Of a DNA stretch of 64,000 nucleotides, positions 22,053-31,882 are shown piece by piece. Location: the NCBI GenBank assembly GCA_039654915.1, contig CM077597.1, forward strand, positions 79,672,001 through 79,736,000. The letters are read 5' to 3'. The notes below the pieces were generated by a model. It saw only the letters and a program-made list of their open reading frames with translations. It ran no database searches and was not told where the DNA came from. The stretch is from Aquilaria yunnanensis (taxonomy: Eukaryota; Streptophyta; Magnoliopsida; Malvales; Thymelaeaceae). Position 1 is the stretch's first letter. The number at the start of each line of letters is the position of its first letter. The position numbers were made by a program, and so were the translations under genes.

Positions 22053-22210
22053 TTTAGTTCAACAGAGACTAAAATAAGAAAAATTTGTGTATTATTATCA
22101 TTTTTATTTTTAGGTTTTTATAAGTAAATCAAGAAAATTGAAAAAATTGTATATTAATATAATAGTTTCAATGGTAGTATAGCAAAATAAGTTACCAAGT
22201 ATAGAAATAT

Positions 22211-23654
22211 GGAAAAGTTACAAACCCCTCCTGCGTTAGATCTAACCTATACTTGGCCATTCTATTTAAGAAAATCTACACTTTGACTCCTGAAATAGTC
22301 ACATCAATCAAATTCACTGTTATGTAACTATGTCAAATGTTATGATTGCCCAATAAAATTCACAAATTATGTAAATCAACTGCAATATTCATTTCAAGTA
22401 ACATTCAATCCATTTTTTCTAAATAAATAATATATTTATAATAGATTTTATATTTCTGAATAATTTATATATTTATAAATTTGCCAGTAATTTCTAGATC
22501 TATAATATATTTCCATATTTATAAACCAATAGTTTATGCTTGTGATTAATATTAATATTTTATTCATTTTTCAATTAGATCAAATAGAGAAGTTTCATCT
22601 TTTTGGACAAATATATTTTAGCTAAACTCACTTTATTTTGAAAACTAATTTTCTCCATATGAAAAAAATCTATACATTCTGCAATTGTTTATCATTGCAT
22701 AATATGAATAATATATTAACTAAACACATCATTAATTATGTATCATTATATCACTAATTAAGTACATTTTAAATGGTAATCTTTGTTTTTGTAACTTTTT
22801 AGCCTAACCAATGAAAAAAAATTATGAATTATGCTTATTTTTTACAAAAAAAATTAAAAGTTAAAAATTCTTAAAATATATTACTTCAATAAATGTGAAA
22901 TTTAGTTGTGCATTGAATAAATGTATTATGCATTTATTGTTTTTTTGAGTTACCATTTAGTTATGTATTCAATTAGTTCGAGACTTTTGTTTTTTATGGA
23001 AGATCTCAAGTAGGTCTCTAGTTTGAGCCATAAACTTGATCACCAAGGAAGTCATCATAAGCCTTCTAGGTATAAGATTGAAATGTTGAGTGGAAATTCA
23101 TGGTAGACATTTATTTTTATTTTTATTTTCCTTTTCTTGGAAGTTTTTGATATTTTCTTGGAAATCTGTCAATCTTGGTTTCGGCTCTGTTTTCCACCCT
23201 TGTTCCACCAATTGTATGCTATAAATATTGGTAATCATGCTTTCAACTATTTGAGGTTGCTGCTTTGCCTATATGTTTGGTGGCCAAATTACATTTACCA
23301 AAAATCTCAGAAAAAATATTTACATCTAATTTTTCCAAAAAATATGTGCATGTACACAAATGTATACTTGTACAAAGAAAGTAAATAACAAATCGATAAA
23401 AAAAATTAAATAAGGTACAAATATAAATTTAATTTTGGAAAAATTTCTTGACCTCTGAAGAAAGTATTGTGTACATGTACATATTCAATTTTAGAAAATT
23501 TTCTTGTGTACAAGCACAAATTTGGCATTTGGGAAACTTGCAACCGTGAATTTGATTGAGGTGATGATTCCAAGGTATAAAGTGAAGTTTTTTTAAAATA
23601 GAATGAGGCAAGTGTAGGTTAGGTCAAACGTTGGGGGGCTTTTGTAACTTTCCC
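22211..23654. mobile_element. Non-autonomous Mutator-like element, 1.44 kb
   Basis: The terminal inverted repeats are GGAAAAGTTACAAACCCC (left) and its counterpart ending GTAACTTTCCC (right), pairing for about 45 bp. The 9-bp duplication is TAGAAATAT/TATAAATAT (22,202-22,210; 23,655-23,663). No transposase is visible. An open frame at 23,137-23,388 (starting MEVFDIFLEICQSWF) is partly retained in the copy at 57,680-59,104 but is not recognisable; captured DNA or chance. Confidence 0.85.
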
Positions 23655-23852
23655 TATAAATATTGTAAAGATTTAGGATGGCTCAAAGAGAAAAATGGTA
23701 CAAGATTGGTGAGACGGATGGAGTAATATTTTATGCCAAAGATTTCATAGAGAAAATTAGGTTTAGTCTGAGGTAAGAAGGGGTCAAATATAACCAATTC
23801 TATGTAATACTACCTCCATCTCAAGTTCTTTGTGTCATTTCAACTTTTTGAC

Positions 23853-25414
23853 TAATAAGCTTATATTTATTATATTTATTTCTCTCATATTTAGTATGTT
23901 TTAATATGTTTTAAACCTTAAAGATATATTTTGGGTATGTTTTGTAGCTTAGAGCATATCTGGACTCAATTGATTAAGAGTCGATTTAATTTGCCATTTT
24001 ACAAGTTTTAATTCGGTTGTGTTCTTTTAGGATTTTGACAGATTGGCGATGTTCCGGTAGAAATCATATCTTAAGCTACAAAGATCGGAATGAAGTGATT
24101 CTTGATCCATTGGAAAGCTAACTTCTGGACCTACAAATCACATTTATACCATGAAACCAAGTTTCTACGTTAATAGGGTCAAATTTAGCTTCAAAATTGT
24201 GATTTGGGAGTCACCGCTGGTTCAAAAGCAGTTGTGGTATTTTGGGCATATCTTTGGCTGTAGATGTGCGTTTTATATAATTCAGGTGTCATTTCAAATC
24301 TACAGAGGAGATCTACAACTTTTATGCTTTGAGTTTTGAGAAATAGTGACTGCATAAAGGTCGAATCTAAGCTTGAAGTTGCTGATGCTGTTCTAGAGCA
24401 TTGCTTGGCTGACAACTTTGAAATCTTCTAATTATTTTGAATCTTTTTATTTGTTTGGGGTACTATTGTAATAATATAGAAAGTTTAGAGAGTTTTTATG
24501 AGTTTAGCACACTAGGTTTTTTTTCCTTTTGGTTTAAAAGCATGGCTGCCGCAAGAACCCACTGCCCCTCTCTCTTTCAACAATTTTAGTTTTTTTTATT
24601 ATTATTCTTCTTTGTTTTCTTCCAAACATGAGTGAGTAATTTTTCTAGTTTAGTTCTAAGGGACAATTTTCATTGCCAACACCGATTGTGAGGATTGATT
24701 TTACTTACTTAAATTTTATTTGAATTCAAGTATTTACTTCTTTGCTGTTAGGATTTATTGCATTTAATTTTCCTATTCTCGCTTATTAAATTGGTTATGA
24801 GATTACAAATTTGCTTGATTTTCTTTTAACCGCTTAAGTGAAGAATTCAATTAGAAGTAGGTGAATTGATTGGAGATTACTTTTATTTCTACTTAGTTCA
24901 CAAGAAGAAGTAAAACAGGTTAAATTGTTTAAGCTTTTGGATTATTGCCTGGAATAAACTTTTGTTCATTGTTCATAATGCTAATTTTGGGTTTATTAGA
25001 AATTACTTTTCAATATTTGGTTACTCAAAATTAAGAAATTAATCTGAAGTTTTTCTGGTTAATTTTACTATTAAATTCTTTGTGTTATTTTTAGCTTTAA
25101 AAAGTCCTATTTATTTGCTTGGATTAAAAAAATATTTTCTTTCGATGATCAACTGAGTGATTGGAATGAATAATCAACCCTGAACTGAGCGTTTTTAGTA
25201 TTGGTTAATTTCATTTTAATTTAACAGTTAATTTATTTCAGTATTCGTTTCAAGATAACCCCCCAATCTTTTATTTCAATTTTCTTATAGGAAGTTTTTT
25301 GTTAAAAAAATTTTCCTTGAGATTCAACCTGGTTTTCACTGTTAGACTACAAATTTATTTATTCTGAGTTGTTAGGACTACCAAAATTATTTTTTGTGGT
25401 TTCGACGACCGACC
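23853..25414 (+). repeat. Athila-like 5' LTR
   Basis: 1562 bp, starting TAATAAGCTTATATTTATT (the expected TG is mutated to TA) and ending GACGACCGACCA. It corresponds to 31,883-34,867 without the tandem duplications. Short open frames at 24,151-24,415 on both strands are not conserved as proteins. Confidence 0.92.
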
Positions 25415-25421
25415 AAAAATT

Positions 25422-25438
25422 TGGCACCGTCGTCAGGG
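25422..25438 (+). promoter_or_regulatory. Primer-binding site, tRNA-Asp type
   Basis: TGGCACCGTCGTCAGGG lies seven bases after the 5' LTR. It matches the complement of the plant tRNA-Asp(GTC) 3' end (TGGCGCCGTTGCCGGGG) at 13 of 17 positions; Athila-group elements use this primer. Confidence 0.75.
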
Positions 25439-25965
25439 AGATTTCTTTTTCTGTTAAAGTTTCCTTTTTATTTATTTATTTTATTTCCTTCCTTTCTTTC
25501 TTAGTAAATTGACTTATGCCAAGATCTTCTCGCACAGGTGAATTAGTGTTTGATCTAGAGATCGAGAAGACAGCAAAAGCAAATAGGAAAGCAAAAAGGA
25601 AAACGGTCAATTTTACAGCTTCGACATCTGCAAACAGTGACTCAGAAAGTTAAGAAGAAGTACTTGTTACTGTAGACATGGCAACACCAAGAACACTAAG
25701 GGAGTTGGGAACTCCCGATGTTGTCCAGCAACCCATGTGCATTAATTTTCCTAACATTTAGGTAGCATTTGAATTAAAATCAAATTAATTCATTTATTGC
25801 CTACTTTTCGTGGTCTTGCAGGCAAGGACCCCCACAAACACTTAAAGGAATTTCATATAGTTTGCTTGACCATAAAACCACAAAGAATTACAGAAGAACA
25901 GATTAAACTAAGAGCTTTCCCATTCTCTTCGACAGACAAGGCGAAGGACTGGTTGTACTACCATC

Positions 25966-26157
25966 TATTAGAGATATTAAATGATAGCTTCCTTATTTAG
26001 ATTATTGTACAGCTGTAATTAGATGTGTATAGCTAAGAATTTTAAATTCCCAAGATTAAAGTTAGTTTCCAGTTTTAAATTCTGTTTGTAACCTATTTAT
26101 ACTCTTCTTCTTCAATGGAAAAACATGCTATTATTTCCTCAATTCTAAAATGTTATA
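25966..26157 (+). repeat. Copia 5' LTR (partner missing)
   Basis: AT-rich segment between the gag break and the primer-binding site. It begins TATTAGAGATATTAAATG, matching the TGTTAGAGATATTA-type start of short Copia LTRs apart from one base. Confidence 0.6.
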
Positions 26158-26169
26158 TGGTATCAGAGC
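26158..26169 (+). promoter_or_regulatory. Copia primer-binding site (initiator tRNA-Met)
   Basis: TGGTATCAGAGC is the standard plant Copia primer-binding site, complementary to the 3' end of initiator tRNA-Met. It fixes the 5' LTR boundary and the plus orientation. Confidence 0.92.
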
Positions 26170-26291
26170 TCCATCATCTTCTTTTGCCCCATCATGATAG
26201 CCGACCAACCTCAGCTTCCCCTAACGACCAAATCCCACATCTTCATCATTCCCAATTCTGGCAATCAACCCAACCCCTACAACTCATCAAT

Positions 26292-29200
26292 ATGGTTCAT
26301 CACAATATTGTCAAACTCACCTCCACCAATTATTTGTCATGGAAGCTTCAGATGTAAGCCAATCTCGTCAGCTACGATCTCTACAAATACATTGATGGTT
26401 CTCATCCATGTCCTCCGCCTACCGTTCGCACCAAAAATATAGACACACCCAACCTAGATTATCTCCCATGGGTTCGGCAAGACAAACTATTGTTTGGCGC
26501 CATTGTTGGATCTATCTCCTCTCCCTTGATTCCGTTCATCCAACATGTTCCCACCTCCCACGAAGCATGGCTCGCCCTTGCCAACACCTATGTTTGCCCA
26601 TCTCGTGGACACATCAAGCAAATAAATGACCAAATCAAGCGCTCGGTCAAAAGTTCTCAATCGATCTCAGAATATATACAATTTATCAAGTGTCGCTCTG
26701 ATGAACTTGCTACACTTGGCAAACCGATGGATCCTGAAGATTTCATCGAGAAGATTCTCCATGATCTTGACGATGACTACAAGGCTCTTGTTGATTCTAT
26801 TGAGGCCGTGACACACCCATCTCTTTTGATGAGCTTTATGAGAAACTGATCAATCGAGAACTATCCCTCAAATAGAGTCATTTAACCCTGTCTTCTGCAC
26901 TGGTCACGGCCAACATTGCGTCCAGCCACCACAATGAAGGCTCACGGCCTCCCCCTTCTCGGCCCACCTTGACGCCTAACCCGCCATCCACCGGCTTTTC
27001 TTAGCAACATAAGGCTAACCAAGGGTCTTCTCAGCATCATTCACCACGCCCGTACCTCGGCAAGTGTCATGGTTGTTGTGCTTAGGGCCACATCGTCATG
27101 CAATGTCCTCTATTTCAGTTGATCCCGGCAAACAATGCTTCCTCGTCTGCACCCCAATCTTCGGCTCCTAACTCTGGCCGCTCTCCCTACCTTTAGTGGC
27201 AATCGAAGGCACACATGGCCTCTGTGTCTGGTTCAAACAACTCCACGTGGCTTCTTGACTTCGGTGCCTTTCATTACATCACCGTTGATTTGAACAATCT
27301 GTCACTTCATGCTCCATATGACAGCCCCGACGACATTGTTATTGGTGATGGTACTGGGTTACACATTTCTCACACTGGTTCTACTTCTTTAAAAGCTCCC
27401 TCTCATTCCTTTAAATTATATGATGTTTTAGGTGTGCCCAACATGAAATGGAATTTGATTTCTATATCCCAATTTTGTAATATGAATAAAACATCCGTTG
27501 AATTCTTACCCACTTTTTTTCATGTGAAGGATTTAATGACGGGGGCAACACTGTTACAGGGACGAACTAGAGATGGTATGTATGAATGGCTGACATCATC
27601 ACCTCTTACCAAATCCAAACTTGCCCTTTCTAGTGTCAAAGCTTCCCTTGTTGATTGGCACCACCGCTTAGGTCATCCGTCAGAGTCTATCCTTAGGCAT
27701 ATTGCGTCTACTTTTTCTTTAACTTCTTCATCCTTTGTCTCTAAGAATTTTCATTGTCAAGATTGTTATTGCAATAAAAGTTATAAATTACCTTTTTCCC
27801 AATCCACTATTGTTTCTCATGCTCTGCTTCAAATCATTTTCTTTGATGTGTGGACCTCTCCTATTCATTCTATTGATAATTTAAAATATTATGTCATCTT
27901 TGTAGATCACTACACTCATTACATCTAGTTGTATCCCCTCACTCGTAAATCGGATGTTTCCATTGTCTGCCGTGTTTCAAAGCTTTGGTAGAAAACTACT
28001 TTCAAACAAAAATTGTTACCCTCTACTCTAACAATGGGGGGGGAATACACAGGTTTAAGATCATTCTTGTCTACAAACTAGCATCTCTCATCTCACCACT
28101 CCTCCACACACACCGGAACATAATGGCTTTTCTGAGCATCGTCACCATCACATAATTGAAACTGGTCTCACTCTTTTATCCCAGGCTTCTTTACCTCTCT
28201 CCTTTTGGTCCAATGCTTTCCTCACCGCCACCTACCTTATCAATCATCTACCTACTCCCACCTTGAACATGATCTCTCCTTATCATAAGCTTTTTTATTC
28301 TACTCCAAATTACCTCAAGCTGCTAGTCTTTGGTTGTCTTTGCTACCCGTGGCTTCGTCCATACTCTCCTCATAAATTGGCCTCTCGCTCCACTCCTTGT
28401 GTTTTCCTGGCTACTCCTAGACCCAAAGTGCCTATGTGTGCTATGAACCCATCTCCAAGAAGATGTATACTTTTCGGCATGTATGTTTTGTTAAAGCTAA
28501 ATTTCCCATGTCTGGTTTACTTCCCCATTTATCTCGTTTGGATGACTCTACCAGCTCCACTTGGTTCTTTATTCCTCTCCTTGCTCCGACTTCTAGCACA
28601 CCATCTCCGGTTCAACCTCACAGAACACCCTCGTCAGGTAATCTTTCAATTCCCAGCTTGATCATTTATTCATTTTTGCCTTCTCACAGCGGCAAAAATG
28701 CCACTTCACTGCAATGAGCAACTTCAGACACCTCAACTCTCACTTCGCCTCCCTCTAGCCACGGCGAATAACAAACGAAGGAATTTTACTACGGCGAAAC
28801 TCCCAGTTTGCAACAGCGACACTCTGAAAAACAAAAAATTAGTTTCTGCCCAATCCTAACACCCAACCAGCCCCCAAACCAACCACTGCCCCCTCCTTTC
28901 CCCCATTGTTACTCGCTTCCGCAACCACATTCATAAGCCAATCACCAAACTTAACCTCTCTGCTCTTCTTGCCCTAAAGGTAGAACCTACATGTGTGACT
29001 CAGGCTATCAAAGATGACAAATGGCGTTAGGCCATGTCTGCGGAGTTTGATGCCCTTGTTCGAAATGGCATTTGGGAGTTGGTTCCTCCGGATGCGGCTC
29101 AGAACATTGTAGGTTGCAAGTGGATTTTCCGTATTAAACGTTTGCTTGATGGTTCTGTTGACAGGCACAAAGCTTGTCTGGTTGCCAAGGGCTTTCATCA

Positions 29201-29294
29201 GCACTTAAGTGTTGACTACCATGAGACATTTAGCCTTCTTGCCAAACCTACAACTATTCATCTGGTGCTTTCTATTGTGATCAGCCATGGCTAG
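26292..29294 (+). pseudogene. Copia polyprotein remnant: gag, protease, integrase, partial RT
   Basis: Gag (UBN2-type) spans about 26,292-26,860 with LTSTNYLSWKLQM and, after one stop, FGAIVGSISSPLIPFI and HDLDDDYKALVDSI. A zinc knuckle (CHGC...GHIVMQC, with a stop inside) is at about 27,063. At 27,215-27,928 one frame carries the protease motif WLLDFGAF (family: DSGAS), the GAG-pre-integrase HHCC signature (WHHRLGHPS, then CQDC) and the integrase start (FDVWTSP, VIFVDHYTHYI). Integrase continues to about 28,700 through frameshifts, e.g. YSTPNYLKLLVFGCLCYP. RT begins at 29,034 (EFDALVRNGIWELVPP, GCKWIFRIKRLLDGS, ARLVAKGFHQ-like) and is lost after VISHG. This order (PR-INT-RT) is diagnostic of Ty1/copia, and the RT wording fits the Ale lineage. 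Non-functional. Confidence 0.88.
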
Positions 29295-31005
29295 TCCCTC
29301 TAGTTTGATCAGAACCTGGAATGACTTGAAAAGAAATTTTTGGAGAAGTTTTTTCCAGCTTCGAGGGCTAGAATGATTAGGAAGGAAATCAGCAGGATTC
29401 GACAGTACAATGGAGAAAGTCTCTATGAGTATTGGGAGAGATTCAACTAGCTATGTGTGAGCTGCCCACATCACCAGATTTCTGATCAACTGTTATTGCA
29501 GTACTTCTACGAATGGCTATTGTTCATGGACCGATGTATGTTGGATGCTACAAATGGAGGAGCACTTGTAGAAAAGACACCCGAAGAAGCAAAAGACCTG
29601 ATTTCTAAAATGGCAGCCAACTCGCAACAGTTTGGGACACAGGTAGACCATGTGCCGAAGAAGGTAAATAAGGTAGGAATTTCGAGTATTGAAGCTCAAC
29701 TTTCTGAACTAACCTCTCTTGTTAGACAAGTTGCCTTAGGATAGGTCCAAAATTCTAGAGTTTGTGGCATTTGCTCTATTCAATGACACTTTATTAAACT
29801 GTGCCCACAGCTGCAAGAGGATGCAACACCTCAAGTGAATACGGCAAATGGGTTTGTTAACCAACCAAAAATGTATGACCCCTATGCCAATCAATAAAAC
29901 CCTGGTTGGAGAGACCACCTGAATGTGAGATATGGGCAGCCAAACAATCAGCCACCGTATCCATTTGCTGGTTACAACAAACCAGCTCCTTCACCATAGA
30001 ACCAAGCACAAAATTCAAGTATAGTTTTAGAAGATATTGTGAAAGCTTTAGCCACTAACACTCAAATGTTTCAACAGGTAACAAGGGCTAGCATTAAAGA
30101 CTTGGGGAACTAAATTTCACAACCGGCAGCCTCATTGAATAAAATTGAAGCTGAAAAAGAGAGGCTGTTATCTCAAGCTAAAATTAACCCAAGATGGCAT
30201 GTTAATGCCGTGACCTTTTAAAGTGGCAAAGAGGTGCAAACCACCACATCAAAAATAGCAGCACTTAAAAAGGAACAAGCCAATTTTTCCAAAATAAAAA
30301 ATTCTAATCCCACCTCCTTTTCCTGGTAGGTTGGCTAAATCAAAGAAAGAAGAGACCGAGAAGCAGATTCTTGAAACTCTTAGGAAGGTTAAAATCAGCA
30401 TACCCTTGCTGGATGCAATCAAGTAGGTGTCATGGTATGCCAAGTTTCTAAAGGAGTTGTGCACCAATAAAAAGCAACTGAAGGTTGATAAGACAATCAA
30501 AGTTGGGGAGAATGTTTCAGCAATAATTAAAAGAAAGTTGCCTGAGAAGTGTAAGGACCCTGGTATGTTTACTATACCATGTGTAATAGGCAATTTTAAT
30601 GTGGAAAAAGCTATATTAGATTTGGGAGCCTCAATTAATGTCATGCCATATTCAATATATGCTTCTTTGGAACTTGGACCTTTGAATGAAACTAGTGTTG
30701 TGATGCAATTAGATGATAAATCCAATGCCTATCCTAAGGACATAATTGAGGATGTTTTTGTGTAAGTAAATGATTTAATTTTTCCTGCTAATTTTTATGT
30801 GCTTGATGTAGAGAATGATGACCTAATTGCTTCTATTTTGTTAGCAAAACCATTTTTAAATACATCCAAGACCAAGATTGATGTGGATACTGGCACTCTC
30901 ACAATGGAATTTGATAGAAAAATTGCACAGTTCAATATTTTTGACACATTGAAAGAAACTGACAAGGATAATTCTATTTTTTTTATTCATACTTTTGAGC
31001 ATTGA

Positions 31006-31865
31006 TCTGAATTGTTAAGATGATTTCGCCTTTTTGGTTCTTGAATGCTTAGCTTGAGTGTTAAGTTAGTAATTTATTAGTTTTTAAGAAACTCTCAAAT
31101 TTTATTTTTAAATTGTTTTTACAATTTTTGATCAAGCTAGTTGATGGTTATCTTGAAAAGCTGATCTTTTCATCAAATTTGTGTACTTAGTACATTGATT
31201 TAAACCTTGTGAGATGATGAGCTTATTAAGTTGAATATGTGGTTTGTTCGGTTCATGGATGATTTGAATCACTTGAGAAAAAAAAATTTGTTTGAATTGT
31301 TGCATTCTGCTAAAAAAAAAAATTGTTACTCTACTGTTCTGGGCATTGAAGTAGGTTAGGGTCTTCTCCTAAGATAAGAGTCGATCACTGCTCGAAAAGG
31401 TACTAGGAACATGAGTATGGTCAAAGACTACTTTGGAGTTGTGTCAAGTTAGTAGCTTGGGTATGGTAAAGCTCCTGTTATACACTCGCTAAACGCAAGA
31501 ACACAAGAAAAAGACAAAATGAAAAAAAATCAAGTAAAAAAAAAGTAAATTCTCAACTGATTTCTTATTTTCCATGGGTTTGTGGTAAGACCGGTTGTGC
31601 TTTTTGAGATATTATCTACCTGGTTTGTTCTCTTTACTTCGTACAAAAGTTTGATGTTTTTCTCAGATTTTCAATGGTGATTATTGTGAGCTTGAGAAGA
31701 AATTGTTTTCAAGGACTTATTTAGTTTTGAGTTGCTATTATTAAGTAGATTGTTTGCTTAATTCCTCTTGTTAAGTTTTCCAAAACCCTTGAATTTGAAA
31801 TATCGTACTCGGTTTAGCTCAAAAGTATGTTTCTATTTTGAGTTTTGCCCGGAGACAAGCAAAAG
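31006..31865. other. Athila 3' untranslated interior, no gene
   Basis: Non-coding, AT-rich, between the protease stop and the polypurine tract. An autonomous Athila would have several kilobases of pol before this point. The stretch at 31,370-31,500 (GATAAGAGTCGATCACTGCTC onward) resembles the 3' untranslated region of such elements. The pol deletion point must lie close to 31,010. Confidence 0.6.
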
Positions 31866-31867
31866 CT

Positions 31868-31882
31868 AAGTGTGAGGGAATT
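31868..31882 (+). promoter_or_regulatory. Polypurine tract
   Basis: AAGTGTGAGGGAATT directly precedes the TGATAAGC start of the 3' LTR, the position used to prime plus-strand synthesis. Confidence 0.75.

Larger units (their letters stand above)
21689..23723. mobile_element. Stowaway-like MITE split by two Mutator-like insertions
   Basis: Starts CTCCCTCCGACTCCGTCCC after TA (21,687-21,688) and ends ACGGATGGAG before TA (23,724-23,725). The two insertions at 21,732-22,052 and 22,211-23,654 can be removed to give a MITE of about 270 bp that aligns with the uninterrupted copies at 20,347 and 48,136. Those copies show the undisturbed sites CATTTGGTTTCAC and AGTATGGAAATATTGTAAAG. Confidence 0.8.
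25966..29303 (+). mobile_element. Truncated Ty1/copia element nested in the Athila gag
   Basis: Starts with a short LTR (TATTAGAGATATTAAATGAT..., about 192 bp) and a methionine-type primer site, then gag, protease, integrase and the first part of reverse transcriptase. It ends abruptly in RT near 29,300, where Athila gag resumes only a few codons beyond where it was interrupted. The 3' part of the element and its 3' LTR are missing, so no target duplication can be tested. The sense orientation is the same as the host element. Confidence 0.85.
25516..31005 (+). pseudogene. Athila-like gag and aspartic protease, broken by stops and a Copia insertion
   Basis: The frame opens at ATG 25,516 (MPRSSRTGELVFDLEIEKTA), has a TAA after about 45 codons and several frame changes. 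It reaches the Athila gag core at 25,797 (FRGLAGKDPHKHLKEFH, AKDWLYYHL) and stops at the Copia insertion (25,966). It resumes at about 29,304 with IRTWNDLK, then RQYNGESLYEYWERF and MAANSQQFGTQ. A CCHC zinc knuckle follows (CGIC, HFIKLC) at about 29,763-29,805, with a stop inside it. The protease is at 30,427-31,005 with the catalytic-type motif ILDLGASINVMP and the flap-following region LLAKPFLNTSKTKIDV. Gag would package RNA and the retropepsin would process it. At least six stops and several frameshifts make it non-functional. No pol downstream of the protease is present. Confidence 0.88.

Noticed and set aside
23137..23388. 83-residue frame in the Mutator-like element
   Set aside because: Partly kept in the duplicate but truncated there and unrelated to any family I know; duplication alone explains the similarity.
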